Below the pieces are notes generated by a model, which saw nothing but the letters and a program-made list of their open reading frames with translations, made no database searches and was not told where the DNA came from. This document shows positions 21,674 to 35,400 of a stretch of DNA of 64,000 bases, in pieces. Source of the stretch: Ilyonectria destructans. Its lineage: Eukaryota; Ascomycota; Sordariomycetes; Hypocreales; Nectriaceae. A program made the translations under genes and the position numbers. Numbering within the stretch: the stretch's first letter is position 1; every line of letters starts with the position of its first letter. The stretch lies in assembly GCA_020740775.1 (NCBI GenBank), contig JAHEWK010000004.1, positions 1,426,001 through 1,490,000 on the forward strand, written 5' to 3'.

Positions 21674-24600
21674 GTTGCTATCTTTTTGCCGGGCTCATTC
21701 CAACGAGCAGAGTCCTTGCGTTGACATCTCAGCCAACGTGAACTATCACTGGGCCTTAGTGTACCAATCCTCAGTCTAAAGGGATTCATTTTTGCTATTC
21801 AATTTCGTTCGGCTCTTCACTTTCCTCCATAATTGTAATAAGTTGTGGTCGATGTGTGGGGACAACGAAAATTTCGTCTAGACCCAGTTTGCGCGAAGCC
21901 CTCGTGCTTAACTTCGTCGACCAAAAGTGGACCTTTCCAACATGATCGTATCGTGTCTAGACTACACGCAATTCTCATGCTTAGACTCTTGACTGCCTCC
22001 CATCGCGTGCTGACGCCTTCATGACTAGAAGCCTCGAATTAATTCGGCTTTGAAGTCTGTCTATTGAGTGGACTTGGGTCTAGTTACGAGAGCTTACACC
22101 CAGCAATTGTACAATATTTATTCCCCATTCTTACCTTTCAAGTCTATAAATCGCCCTTGAAATTGAGTACAAGCTGATTCGAGAACACTAGTGGTCTGCT
22201 CAAGTCATTGTTGACAGCTCGTGCCCTCTAAGTTGAGACATCTGCACGAGGGATGCAACACCAACAAAAGCCTGATCTATATTCTTCAAAAGTCAGATAC
22301 ATGTCAAGGTCGGAATATTCGGTTGCTAATTTCCGTCTGCAGTCCAGCAGTCAGGATAACGAATGCATAATCCCTAACATTAGGGGATTATGAACATTTA
22401 TTTCTTCGTTATTTTCTTATTCTCCTTTACTAAGAATCTAAGGCACTTAGGCTCTAGCGACACTGTCACAAATGCACACGTTTGCTCCTTGCGCGCTGTA
22501 CGGACCTCCCACCACGGCTCCTTATCTCAATCAAACTTCCAATCAATAAGTTCTACGATAACCTAGCCGCCATATTCTAATTACGGACAACGTTCCCAAT
22601 CTGTCTGCACGCCGTCAATAGTTCAAACTGAATCTGATATTGACAGGCAAGACTTACCAACAGTCGCTTACCATCGTTGAGGTCGCATTGCTCACAACCG
22701 CCGTCGAAAGTTTACGTCTATCAATGCAACCATCGCGGCCACCAGACGCGACTCACCTTTTCCGTCCCCACAGCACCGTTAATGGTTCCCCTCTGATCAT
22801 CGCATTTCCAAAAATATCCCCCATGATCCCTAAGCCCTGCCGTCGACGTGCCATCACCGCCGGGGCGGAATCAACCTTCAAAAAGCAAGGATCGCCCCCG
22901 GGACCCAGAAACTGATCAGGAACCCGATAGCGTGGGTGGAGGGATTCGCCGCGCTGCGGACTTCACACTCATCACGTCATGCAACGTGCCCTCGGTACTG
23001 GGAATTGGGGGCGAGGGGGGACACACGCAGACACATCCTTACAGCCTGAATATGTTCAATGATGTAGTGATCATCGCCAGAAGTGCCGAGTTGGGCTGAA
23101 CCCCGGCGACGCCTACCTGCGTACCCTTGATGTTCTGGAAGACCCTTGAAAGACCCCTAAAATGTGCATCGAGCACAGCCTCAACACCATAAGATCTGCT
23201 TCTCGATACGAGATGCTACAGGGAGGTGGTGCATACAATGAGGGCGGCAGTTTTTGACATGATAGTGGCGCCTATGATAGTGTGATACATTGGGAGTAAA
23301 CGACCAGGGATCCAAGTACCACGTTAGGCAAATCTACATCCTCGAGGCGAGATAAAAAAAAATCTTTTCCAGGCTGCGGTAAAAGAGGCTGAAGTGGCGA
23401 AAAGTAATTTCATTCGTTCTAGTGTAATTGGTGGCTCGGTGTAAGTCGAGCCCAAAATACTGCAGTGCAGGGATACTTAAACACCCAAGTCATGCCAGAT
23501 GAGTGCAGACTCTGGGCATCGAGGTGTCCTCGAGAGGTCAATGCACTCGAGAAAAGTGCAAATAGCTTATTGGCGTTGCACAGCAGCCTCTGTGTCTGGG
23601 ATACTATATCCTTCCAGAAAGTTCGTTGGTAGTACAGGGTACATGATCGCCTGTACAATGCGAGGGGTCATGTTCAAGCTGACGCGCGAGTAATGTTGCC
23701 AACATCTGCTTGACAAACTTCAATTGGCACCGAAGATCTGCCCTCGGAATGGCATAACTCGTTACGATTCATTGCTGACCCAAAATCCCTTTCCCGCAGG
23801 TTGTAGTTGGTGGTAAAGCCCAACCCCGGAGGGTTACACCGACAACCCTGACTTGCAGAAATAGTGACCAGATAAGATAATCCCATGGAACTGGACTGAC
23901 ACTTAACTGCCGCGTTCCTGACAGATGACAAGGGTTATCTGTTGATACGAAGAGATAATCCCCTATTTATCCCAGAAGAGATGCATATTGGGATAAAAAG
24001 CTCGTGTTCTTTAGCTGGAGCTTAATGATATTCATAAGGCTGTCAGCAAGAAGAAGAAAAGAAGGTTGATTGCACGGTTTGCCAAGTTCCACCACAGGGT
24101 GAACACAAACAGCCAATAAATTATCGGATGGACGGAAATAGCAAAAGGACTTGCAGTTGTCGGTGGTCTGATCCTGGGTTCGCCCCATCTTGGCGAGCAT
24201 GTATCCTCATATCTGACTAGGTAGGCTGGCTTTTCGCTGGCACATCCTCGGATGACGTGAATGCCTCCGAGGTTTGGGTCTCGCGACACCAGCAACCACG
24301 AGGCGCGGTGAGCACAGTGATCGGCAACGGGATGACGAGCTGTTGTTTCAGAACGGCGCCACTGTTGGGGACTCAATCGTCCATTTGGTGCTCCTGGCTG
24401 AGAACCATCTCTGTTTCAAGCTGCCGTGTGCTGTAGCCGTAGCATGCCACGTCGACAGCTCTAGTCCTGATGCGTCTCTCCATGGTCGGGGAAGGTGTCG
24501 ACCATGTCCGTTCTCTGTGCCGTACTCCAAAAGCGTGTCAGCTAGGGGTGAAGGATGGGTTCCCCGGAAGTCTCAGCCTCATGGATAAATTGACGTGGGA

Positions 24601-27600
24601 GGCGGATAGCAACAGTGACGTCATGAGTTCCGTGTGTGGCTGGTCTCTCCGCTCCTCTGACGGCATCGTGGACCCACCCATGCAATACAATAAGACTGCG
24701 ATGGCGATGGGGTGGCCTTCGCGTGCATGCATGAGCCCCGTAGCGCGACTTGCTTCCCGTGGACGGAAGCGAGCAGAATGTCGTCGGGGGGTTGTACTAC
24801 GTAGTAGTACGTACATAGTAGCATTCGTCCGCCATTTCCTCGGCAATTCAATAGTCCAAGCACCCTCATTATTACCTCGTTGTGGCATGGTCAGGTCGTC
24901 ACCCAGCACTGCGGGTCATCACGAGCCACCTGTCACCTGTGGGGCTTCAGCAAAAGAGACTTCATTTGAGGCTTTGATCGACATTGAAGTCTTCGCTTCA
25001 AGCCACAGACTTGCCCTTGTAGACATGGGCGAAACGCAGGATGCCTGGTCACCGTCTCGGTTGTGTCTGTCAACCATGACAAAACCAATCCTACCTTGGG
25101 ACGGCATAAGAGATTCCAATTGGAATGGAAGCCGTGGAAGCGCAACCCCATCTGTTCAATGCCGTATTAGCATTTCAGAAGCAAACCCGAGGACACCAGC
25201 CACCGTCTCTCAATCGCATACCCCGAGAAACCCCCAAACACACGACATATGATTGGATCAAGAAAGACCGCCGTCTGCATCCCTTTTGTCTCTAATTCCT
25301 TCGCCAGCCGATGTGGGGAGTGTCAACGGCCGGACCGGGCTCTCCAAATTTTCTTTGTCGTGGGGTGTTAGCCCTCACGAACCTGTCATCTTGAAATATT
25401 GAAATGACGTAGGTGCCCCGTCTCGTAGCGCCCATCTGAAGAGGACCGGTGAGGTGATCGGATTAATGCAGCTGTGCCGCGCAAGCACATCGTTGTAAAG
25501 CCCTCCGGTGAGAGATCCATTACTCAGGTAAGAGGACCCATCACCCTGCATCCTACTACGTAGTGAGCCCGGCGACCAGAAGTGAAGGATGGTATTTTGG
25601 TTCACATTCTGCTCTCTCGAGGGGGCCGATAGCTCACGCACAAGCCTCGCTGCGGCACTGGCCGTCAACAAGCTCTTCGTACTACGCTCAACTTGGTCCC
25701 ACTCGCGGTAGGCATATTGTTCTTTTATGAGCCGGGATCTGACTGGGGTTGGGTTTCGCTCCGAGAGGGCCGTAGACGGGACCTGACAAGGTTAGTCCTG
25801 GGAGGAGACCATTTCCCGCGTAGCTCATGTCATTAAGCCATCAGTTCGCGTTCACGCGCAATGAATATCGGAGACGAGAAACGGCTTGTCATTAGCCACA
25901 GGCCATTCTTAGGTGCGTGCACTTCGCACAATTCTGGATGCAGGGAAAATATTTCTCTAATTTCAAGAGTTGACCTCATCTGGTGCAGGGACTCCTCCGC
26001 CGTGTTAATGAAGGCTCTGAGTGGCATTGTGATAAGACCCGCATCGTGGCAAATACCGCCTGCACTCAGTACTGTACGAGTGGCTTTTTGCGCTCCTATT
26101 GAGCCCAGGGTTAACATGATGTCAAGCAGTCAGTACATACTACGTATGAGTTGACTGAGTTGTTGCTAGGTTAAGTGAATCCTCGTTGTGGTTGGTGCAT
26201 CTCCGTCGAACCGCAAACCAACGGCTCAGGTCCCAAATAGGGATCGATCGCCCGGAAAGTCTACCGCTAGGAGGTATGGGCACACTTACAGGTACCGAAA
26301 TTTGGCCACCGGTGGCGAGCGAAGTAGAAGCATTCGACCTGACCGAGATAGGAGATGTCTGATGCAAGGATTGATCACGGTACAGAGGCAAAGAAGCCAC
26401 GCAACGGCGTAATTAGCCACACATGGGCTGGGATTTTGAATCGAAGTTATTCGCATGATAAAAATAAGTGAGAAACGTCGATCAGGAAGGGATCGGCAAC
26501 GGGCGCATTGGGCTGGGCGTGCAAAGCAAGGCCCATGTTCCCCGTCCAAATTAGATCCGAGATGTGCTCAATCGCATCCTGAGCGTTTGGGTCTTGGGAA
26601 AAGAGGGCCCCCTAAGCCACATCCGAATTCTATCGGCCACTAGAGGAGCATAGTGGAAGCGCCGTTGCTCACTTGTGCCTGAGCTCTTGACAGAGGGCGG
26701 TCTGGAGGGACACGTACGTAAGTGTACATAGTGCCCCGGTTGCCCCCGGGCAGGGCATGCACATGCGAAGCACCACATGGCCATGCTCTGTCAGGCGTAG
26801 ATTGTGAAGATCATAGACTTGGCACAGAGGCACGATGCTGGGGGTTAGGTGATGGTGGATAGTGTGGCGTCGAACAGACGGGCGCTTGGGGTTCTGGTAG
26901 GTGCTTGCTATGGTTCTCGCTGCGAGTCTCCAACCGGAGCCGGGCCAAGCTGGATGAGGCCAAGCGGTGCGAGAAATGGTGCGATTCTGGCGGCTTCCAC
27001 TTGGCGATAAGGGCGGGTGAGTTGGGTGGTCCTGGGTCTGGGTGTGTGCGACATCGTGCTGGACCCGGCGCGTAGACTGTAGGCGCTATCAAGGGACGAA
27101 TCTACACAGCCACCCGGGGATGAAATCGGACCTGATGAGTGTTCATGTCTTGTGAGCTCCGAAGGGCTATCGAAACATCCCATCCACCGACAACGGGACA
27201 AGGCCACTGAAGGCTAAAGTCTCGCCATGAGAGAGTCACGGTGAAGGGAACATCAGCCCTGGTCAGGTGGCTGGTCCCAAAAGGGAAGGCTTGAGGAGAA
27301 AGGTCCTTGTCGCCCCGTGGATGCAGATGGGACCGGCGGGCGTTCCATCCCATCAGGCCGTCGAGTCCTGGGTTTCATAGAGCACAGTTGACGGGCCAAT
27401 GGGCGTGAGGGCATGTCGAAGCCAGTGTGCGGCGGGAGAGTCTCGCAACGAGTGGGAAGCGGGAGACAAGTGTCGTGCCGTTGCCAGAGGACGTTGTGAG
27501 TAGGAAACATGGCCATTGGTGGACTCGAGACCCCTCTCAAAGGCGCTCTGTATTATTTTGTTGAGTTTCTAGGTCCATCCTACCGGTAAGAACAACAGCC

Positions 27601-29801
27601 GGTGGCATGCTCAACCCGTCCGAGACAGCAGCGTCCAGGCGCAACGACGCAGCGGCGCAACGACGCCTCAGGGTGGACGCCCGATGACGGCAGAAGCGCG
27701 GTTGGGCTGGAGAGCCGATGGCACGGGAAAGATCCGATCCAGCGCCCATGTAGTAAATCGCACGGGCTGGGCGCCTCCACATCCCGCTACTTTGGGTGGA
27801 CAGAGGCGTTCCTGCGTAAGGGTGACCGCTGTAGGACCTGGAGCTGGGGGTCTTAGCATATGTGACGGTAGAGGCTTTGGGTGTCAGGTGGAGACGGAGA
27901 CGATGCTGGGGAAGTAATGGAAATGACCGGGTGTGGAAGTCCATGTCAGCGGTCCGGGGTTTGGAGGTTCCGTTGGCCGCTGCGCCTTCAGCCCTTCACT
28001 AAAACTCAGCGCCCACAGCGCTGTGGAAAAGGCGGCAATAGCCCTGTATGGTATGCTGTACGGGAGGCGCCGCCATTGTGCAAGTCGCTTGGGGGTTTGG
28101 TGTGCTGGCATCCGCTCGCTAGAGCATCGAGGAATGGAGGAGTAGCATCCGCTCTTCCTTCCCTCGCGGGTCAAGCTCCCGGTACCTTCGTGGGCATCAG
28201 GCGGGGAAGGTGCAGCGGGGGGGGGGCGTCATCGTAGCCACCGGAGGCGAAGGACCGGTGATCCCTTGTCCCTCACTAACAATTTTTGATATCCACGAGC
28301 CTCTGTCTGTCTCTCCACTTTCTGAAATGACAAGGATCTCAAAGACGCCGAAGAAGCCCAGGGACCCCCGGCCGGACAACCCATGTCAGTCACGTCCACC
28401 CCCTCCCAGGCTCCAGCTCCCCGGAGCCTGTTGGTATTCCAGTGCTATTGCGAACAGTCCATCCAAGAGTCGATGACAAGGCTGGTTTTGGTCATGTCAA
28501 CGACGGCAGTGCAGCAGATTACAGATGATACTCCAAGTATCATGGCTCCGCTATCCCCGGTTGACGAATGCCACCTACTTCGCCTATAATACTCGCAATT
28601 ATAATCTCGGGACGCCTAGACGCCAGACAGGCCAAAGCCATACCAGACAAAGCCATCTCGTCCGTGGGTATTAGACCCGATGGCATCCCCAAACGATCGC
28701 TACGCACAACACTACGCCGAGCGATTATCGCATTCTTATTGACACACCCCCTTCAAAGTTTCGCCAGCCATTAACTCTTCTCTACCACCAACGGAACGCT
28801 CCTCGAGTCCTCCACTGCTGGTTGACGGCGCGGGCCTACTGCACAACACACCACTGTTCCCTGGAGCTCACCCGTCACCCGTTCCATCCCAATACCGACC
28901 CCGTCCCATCGACTGAGACACTCACAAATTCCTCGTCGCCAACGGTCCAAGTTGCCCGCACTCTTGGTCGATCTGGGCCAGGATATTGGTGTATCTATTA
29001 GGCAAGCCATCTGGCGGGAGAGAGCCGCTTTGGTGGTGCAAGATACTGCGACAACAACACGGACGAGCCCGTACATCCACTCAGAGCCCACACCACTCAC
29101 ACCAATACGTACATCCTTGACACGATATTCTCACGACTCTCACTTGCTCCCACTCTCCCACCCACCTACAAGAACTCGATCCACGGCACAGCCTCCACAC
29201 CCCCCAGGCTTGGGCCACCCCTCTACATTGCAGTCTTCTCCATTCACTCAGTCTGCTCCAGACTGACGAAAGATCCCCACCACTCTTCCCATATACCCAT
29301 CCTGACCAGACCTTACTACCTCGTCTGTACTACTACTACACCACCTTCGGCTCTTTCTACGACACGTCCCTAGCCTCACCTAACCTCACCTTTTCTTATT
29401 TATTATTTTACTCTCTGACCCTCAAAATCCCGGACTCTTCCTACTCACTCGTTTTCCCTTACTCTGCCATACACGACGTTTACATCGTCTCGTCAGATCG
29501 ACAACGTCGTCCCGCGTATAGCGCTCCCTCTAGTCATTCGTCCCTCACCCCTCGTCTGCGACGCGCCGCAGCCCTCCACGCACGCCCTAATTTGGTCCGC
29601 TCTCTGGCGCAATCCATGAACTCCGGCGCAAACTAATCACCCGCCGTTTGAGCGAAGTGCGCACATACTTGACCATCGCAACATCACAAAACCGCGTGAC
29701 ATCCTCGCCGAGAGGCACTCTCTCTTCCACCCCGCCGCGCTTGAGAAACACCAGGAAGTGTTGTTACTTTGGGCCGGCCCAGTTTGCCCTCCCACCTCGA
29801 C
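21674..29801. other. 8-kb region without supported genes, upstream of the CP2 factor
   Basis: Many short open frames occur on both strands, but none has protein-like composition with matching introns; the longest (24470-25252, 260 codons) has erratic composition. Composition shifts from AT-rich (21.8-22.6 kb) to GC-richer (24-28.3 kb) to a C/A-rich plus-strand tract (28.8-29.8 kb) that looks like the leader of the CP2 gene. Small items: a near-palindrome at 22366-22392 (CATAATCCCTA...TAGGGGATTATG) and two copies of ACTACGTAGT (24796-24805, 25555-25564). Such long upstream regions are common before fungal developmental regulators. Confidence 0.5.
21683..21687 (+). terminator. Pol III T5 terminator of the tRNA-Phe-like gene
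   Basis: TTTTT begins 10 nt after the tRNA 3' end, the usual spacing for a Pol III terminator. It suggests the locus is, or was recently, a complete Pol III unit. Confidence 0.6.
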
Positions 29802-32472
29802 ATGTTCCGCCAAAGGTAAGCAAGCTGCATCTCTCACAGTAATTTGCGACTGGAAGCCCATCTTGTTATGCCTTCACTGGCGACTACTCTGGGCGTTTCT
29901 TCCCCTCTTTTACTCTGTACTGACATGCTTTCCCTTGATATAGGACAAGCTCACAGAAGCCCGGGGACGACCTGCTGGCCGACTTCCGAGAGCAGTTCCC
30001 TCAGGTCGCAGTTGTCAGCACCGCGACCACTGCCCCCGCAATATCACAAACCGCTGCAGCCGAGAATCACATCGCTCATGCGCCGCCACAACCTGAGAGG
30101 TATGTCTATTCTATGCCCCGTCACCAACTTGGCAGCTATGATGGCTCTTGGGGTGCCTACTTCCCGAGGCGCGGGTGTTATACCTGATGCCACTATCCAC
30201 AGCCCGCCATCGCACCATTTTATCTAGCTGGACAAATTCGCTGACTTGGTAACTCTCACATAGGACCCAAGGCATCCCCCATGATGCCTTCCGCGACCAA
30301 GACCCGACCCCTCGGGCTTCGAATGAGCCTTGGAGGTTTACACCATCCCTTTTAGACCCTAACTCGCTCTCCTTTGCCAACTTCGCCAATGCGCCTCCGG
30401 GGTATTACACGCCAACTCCAGGTGGTACGAACACCCTGTTCCACCATCAGGCTGGCGACCTCCATACCCCCACGATGAACTTGGGGATGGGCCTTGGGAC
30501 TCCGCTATCGATGCCAACTTCTGGAGATGGAATGCACGCCGGACCAGGCACCGGAGTCATGGACATAACCGGGTTCCAAGCGATGCACTCTCAGCACTTC
30601 CACCAGTTCAACCCCTTTATCCAAGCGCCCCCGCCTCAGCCAACCTTTGCGCCCTCGAGTTTTGTTCACCAAGACACCGGGTACGAAACCATGGATCAGG
30701 ACGGCCCCCAGATCAGCTCGGAACCCCCTGAAGAGCGAATGTCGCCCATGGATGCCTTCCAGAACCCAACTCACATGATTGGACTCCAGTCACGTCCATT
30801 TCCCGGTATCCAGGCTTCTCATCCACTTCCTGCTTCGGCAGAGAAGTTCCGATTCCATTCGACTCTCAACGCGCCAACTGCCATGATCAAGCAAGCTGAT
30901 GAGATCCCCATCACCTATCTCAACAAAGGACAGGCCTACTCCTTGTCAGTTACTGACACCAACGCGGCCCTGCCCATTGTTCCCGGCACCAGGTACCGCA
31001 CGTTTGTGCGAGTTTCATTTGAGGATGACCAACAGAGACAACGGCCCGGCGTCTGTTGGGGTCTCTGGAAGGAGGGCAGAGGAACCAACGAGGCGCATCA
31101 AAGAGGCGGGAAGCTCCAGGCCGTCGAGTATGTCGAAGCGGGGCAACCAGTCGAGGGGGATGACAAAAGAACTCGCATGGAGCTTGAATCCTCCTCGTTT
31201 GATGGCTTCTCGGTCACCTGGACACCAGGGACTAATGGGGCCTCCGAGGTGAACATCGCAGTTCGGTTCAACTTCCTCTCCACCGACTTCAGCCATTCCA
31301 AGGGTGTCAAGGGCATCCCCGTCAGACTCTGCGCCAAAACTAGCCCAATCTCCCCTGATTCCTTGTCACCCGCCGCCGATGCCAACCCCGAGATCTGCTT
31401 CTGCAAGGTCAAGCTCTTCCGGGATCACGGGGCTGAACGAAAGCTCTCCAACGATGTCGCTCATGTCAAGAAATCCATCGACAAGCTCAAGCAGCAGATT
31501 GCACAAGCCGAGAGCGGGTTGAAAGACTTTGGCAAACGGAAGCGCTCAAGCGGCGTCTCGAAGGCCGGAGATGTACATCGACCCGGAAAGGTCATAAAGC
31601 ACAAACGTACATGGTCCATGTCCTCTGCTAGCTCTGCTGGTGGGGGACGGGTGTCGATGGAAGAAGATTTGCACTTCAAACTTCAGACCCTCCAGGACAT
31701 GTTCACCAGCACCCGACCTGTCAGCGTCCTGTATCTTAGGGGTGAAGAGCTAGACGATCCTGATCTACATCCCGTGTCACTTCCTGGAGACGCTTCGCCC
31801 CTTACCAAGACTGAAAGTCGTGATGGCCCGAACTGGCAGGCCAGAAGTGGACGCAGTTCCATGGCAGGCTCTATGATTTCCCCCTCGCCCAGCTCCCTCT
31901 CTCTAGCATCACAAACCTCCGCAGTTGGCCCTGGTGGTCAGTGGAAGAACTTTGACTCCGTCGCCGGGGGCGACACATCTCGCAAAGGCTCAGATCCACC
32001 GACGAAAGTCAACAAGACAGACGACGATGGGAACCTCAGCGGGTGGATCGAGACTCTTGGTGTCGATCCTTCATATCGACCCCCAGTGGAGCGCGGCCCC
32101 AAGCCTGTCGCTTGCTTCTATGTCCTTCGCCACACTCAGACAGACGCCGAACAGCAAGAGTACTATCGGGCAATCTACTTGAGACAGCGAACTCTGAAGG
32201 AGTTGAACGATCGTATTGCAGCCAAGTGGGGATTTAACCCATCTCGAATAACACGAACCGTTCACGCAACCCAAAACGGGTTGGAGGTTGAAATGGATGA
32301 TGATGTTATTCGAGAACTAAAGGAGGGCCAGGACATGACCCTGCAGGTTAGAGAAGTTGAGCAATCTCCAGGGGCGAAGAGCGAGTGGGACATGGCGGTC
32401 GACTCTGACGGATCTCCTGACACAGAATTATCTGACGAGGCAATTGGGTTTGTCCTGCGCCTCATCTTCTAA
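29802..32472 (+). CDS. csp-2: CP2/grainyhead-like transcription factor (CSP-2 homologue)
   Basis: Exons 29802-29815, 29944-30099 and 30264-32472, with introns of 128 and 164 bp; 792 residues starting MFRQRTSSQKPGDDLLADF. The tiny first exon is supported by clean phases and canonical sites. The CP2 DNA-binding domain covers about residues 250-450 (EKFRFHSTLNAPTAMIK, YLNKGQAYSLSVTDT, GTRYRTFVRVSF, EVNIAVRFNFLSTDFSHSKG, GIPVRLCAKT, ICFCKVKLFRDHGAERK). A coiled coil and basic stretch (about 450-490) follow, then a Ser-rich linker and a C-terminal ubiquitin-like dimerisation region (about 669-755, CFYVLRHTQTDAEQQEYYRA). Fungal members control genes for cell-wall remodelling in conidial separation, as Neurospora csp-2 does. 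The very long upstream region suits a developmentally regulated gene. Confidence 0.92.
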
Positions 32473-35400
32473 TCCTTTTTTCTTTGTTTATTTTTATTAC
32501 TTTTGCCCTGGCGATATGACTGGTTTGCGGCAGATGAATACTGAGGTCTAGACTGGGACATGTACATGTTATGTTGGCTCCCCCAGCCTGTCGCCAGGTT
32601 GGGCTCACGATCACACGCATACACGGGGATGGATTGTTTGCTTTGAGGCGTTTGACGACTCTGTTCTTCAAAATATACCACAGCTCTCTGTGAGCGCTTG
32701 TTGGGGCGAGGGTTTGAGTTGGTTTCTTTTCAGCTCTTTTGCTGTTTCGCTTCAATACCCAAGGAAACGATGCGTTGGTTTTTTCCCCCATCTCACTTGG
32801 TTTACCTCGAGATGATGGGAGGCATTTCTGCACAAAGAATGGCGCTCCTGTGGATCCTACCTTGCCGGTGCGGCTATAGGCGTCCTGGTTGACGTTAAGC
32901 CGGTACTTGAGCAAGTTGGGTGTTCACAGGAAGGATTTTTAACGGGAGCAATGATGAAAGGATTTGGATACCCTTTGAGCGATGGGTGAAAGACCTCTGT
33001 TGGGGATTTCTTCACATACTCTTATTTTCCTTTTTCTATTCAAGTTTCTGCACATCATATCTTCTACACGTTTATGATGGACGAAACTCTTCTTTTTTGT
33101 ACTAGTTTACCATGATACCAGCCCCGAGGCACACGATAATCGGGGCTTATGAATTAATGTGAGCAGGCATGAAATGCACCTATTAGTGCACGAAATGTCC
33201 TGCGAAATATCAAAGCGTTTCAACTCGTCAAGATGTCTCAGTGAATGCCCCCGATGGATTTTCCTCTAGCGTGGTGAAGCAACTCATTTCCATCCACAAG
33301 GCTGCATATCTGGCAGGCCTCCAACTAGGGGAGACTAATCTCATTCGTCATGGCGCTATTGAGACGGATTGGGCTCGGTTGAGAGGGACGATCTTTTTGA
33401 CCCTGTGTTAATTAATGACTCTACAATACACTACTACGTCCCAAGAGAATAATTTGGCGACTCCAAGCGATGATGGTTTGATGTCCGCATCATGCATATC
33501 GTAGGGGTAGGGTGTGCATCCACGGCTCGACCAACTGGCTTGCCACGTCAGAGTTAATCTTCTCAATGTATCTCATATCGTCAATGTTGTGGTAGTGAAA
33601 GCAGAGGAGGATAGCCCCGTTGATCGTGAGCCTATCGTAGAGATATCGCCACACGGCAATGAGAACAAGCCACAAGCAATGCCGGACAAGTGTGGCGAGG
33701 TGGCTTGCGCGTCGAGCTCGGCACGTAGACTCTAGGTATCGACCGGCTACTTCCGGAGATCTTCAATGGCTACAGCATTTAGGGATGGGATCGTGGTGGG
33801 GGTTAGGTCGTTGGGCGTTGAGTTTGAGTGCTGTGGCGAAGTATTGTCCGGATAGATGCCGGGTGGGTTGTGTTAGATGCCCCCGGGATTGGTTGCGCGC
33901 GTTGGTTTCCGTCGTGCCGAGTTCTGATGTCCCAGCTGACACGATTGTGGTCTTTATTATTTGCCAGACAAGGCAGAAACCTGTGTCGATCCCTTCGCTT
34001 CCGAGTCTCCTCTTTGAATTAGGTTCGACATATGGGTCTTGTGAGATCCCGTCCGGCATGCAAGGTTGTCCGTTTGCAACCGGTCGAGTTGCGTGTGGCT
34101 GAGGCGACTAACACTGTTGTCCATCACTTCGAAACGCTGCTTCTCGGCACGGAGTTGACGGCATTGGCATACATCGAGTCTCGCATGCTGCCGATCGTGT
34201 CACCCTCCGGTTAGACATGGATAACCAACAGCTCTAGCTGTCTCCCCTGCATTCACTGCATGGGAATCCGTTTCCAATCAGACACCTTCGATTCACCAAC
34301 GGCAGTTACACCTCTGCCAGCCAGCAGCACTAGCCACACTTGAGTTCGCGCCTCACTTCTCCCAGTGGTGATGATCAGCGAAACGCGCAATCCGATCGAC
34401 GGCAGGGCCACAGCCCAGACTCCTCAGCTGTGCAAGGGTCGTCTCATAGCTCCGATGGGATAATCGAGACTCTGGGCCATGTGGCATGTGGCGTGGCACA
34501 TGAGCGTGTGGCTCGACGAGACACATGAGCCACAGATTGGTCGCAGTCGCGGGCTGCCTCCGTGGCGATGTTCGACGTTGGGCCCAGAACCGTTTCAAAA
34601 CGTGACAAGTCAGTTGCGGCCGATCACTGGCTCCAGGCTTTAACTACTGCAAGGCAAGCGATCTTGGGCCGCATCGGAGGGGGGTGTGTGATGCGGCCTG
34701 GGAGGGGGATCGACAAGTCCTGAGCCACAAGTCACTCTCCATCAGCGTCCAGAGCCCGCCCGCTCCATTGGGCGCCATGCGTCCCCCCTGCGGAACGGGG
34801 CTAGGATCGCCAGCGGGAGACTTTGGGCACGCGGCGAGAGGGTCTTGGGACGGGACTTATCATGGGCGATGGCCCTCTTCTCGATGAGCTTCGAGAGGCT
34901 GCGAGGGGGCATCTGCTTCGACAAAGTGTCGAGGGAGAGACAGACTCGAGTATCCTTTTCAATTTGGTCATGGACATGCAGCAAAGTTGTTGCCAGTCTA
35001 GGGAGACCACTGTCGGAGTCTCTCGTCAGTCAATCTGCAATGCCAGGCTCCTCTCATGCGGAAGATCCCCAAGACGTGGCCAATGGCAACGACAGATTTG
35101 GCCATCACACTTCCTGTTCCGGCAAGTTGATATCTGCCACGAACAAGGTGATTTGACCCGGGGACTTCAATTATTCGAGGAAAGTTGCAATGGACTTAAA
35201 GGGCATTCACGGCAGCACGGCGTGTGTGTAGTTCGTTGCAGTCTCAGGGGCACCTCACCGAGTGGTGAAGCCCGAGCACATACCATTCCCGGAGAGTGGC
35301 TTCACTGAAAAAGGGAGACGGTCGACGAGAGTTTTGCAGTGCGGGGAAGCTCTGGATACTGAGAAACTGGCGTGAGCTATGCGGAAAGGCGAGATCTGCA

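Noticed and set aside
24470..25252. A 260-codon plus-strand open frame in the 8-kb gap
   Set aside because: Irregular composition, no domain, no promoter or intron support, and overlapping frames of similar quality on the other strand.
34823..35308. A 161-codon frame after the CP2 gene
   Set aside because: No protein-like pattern or splice support; probably chance.
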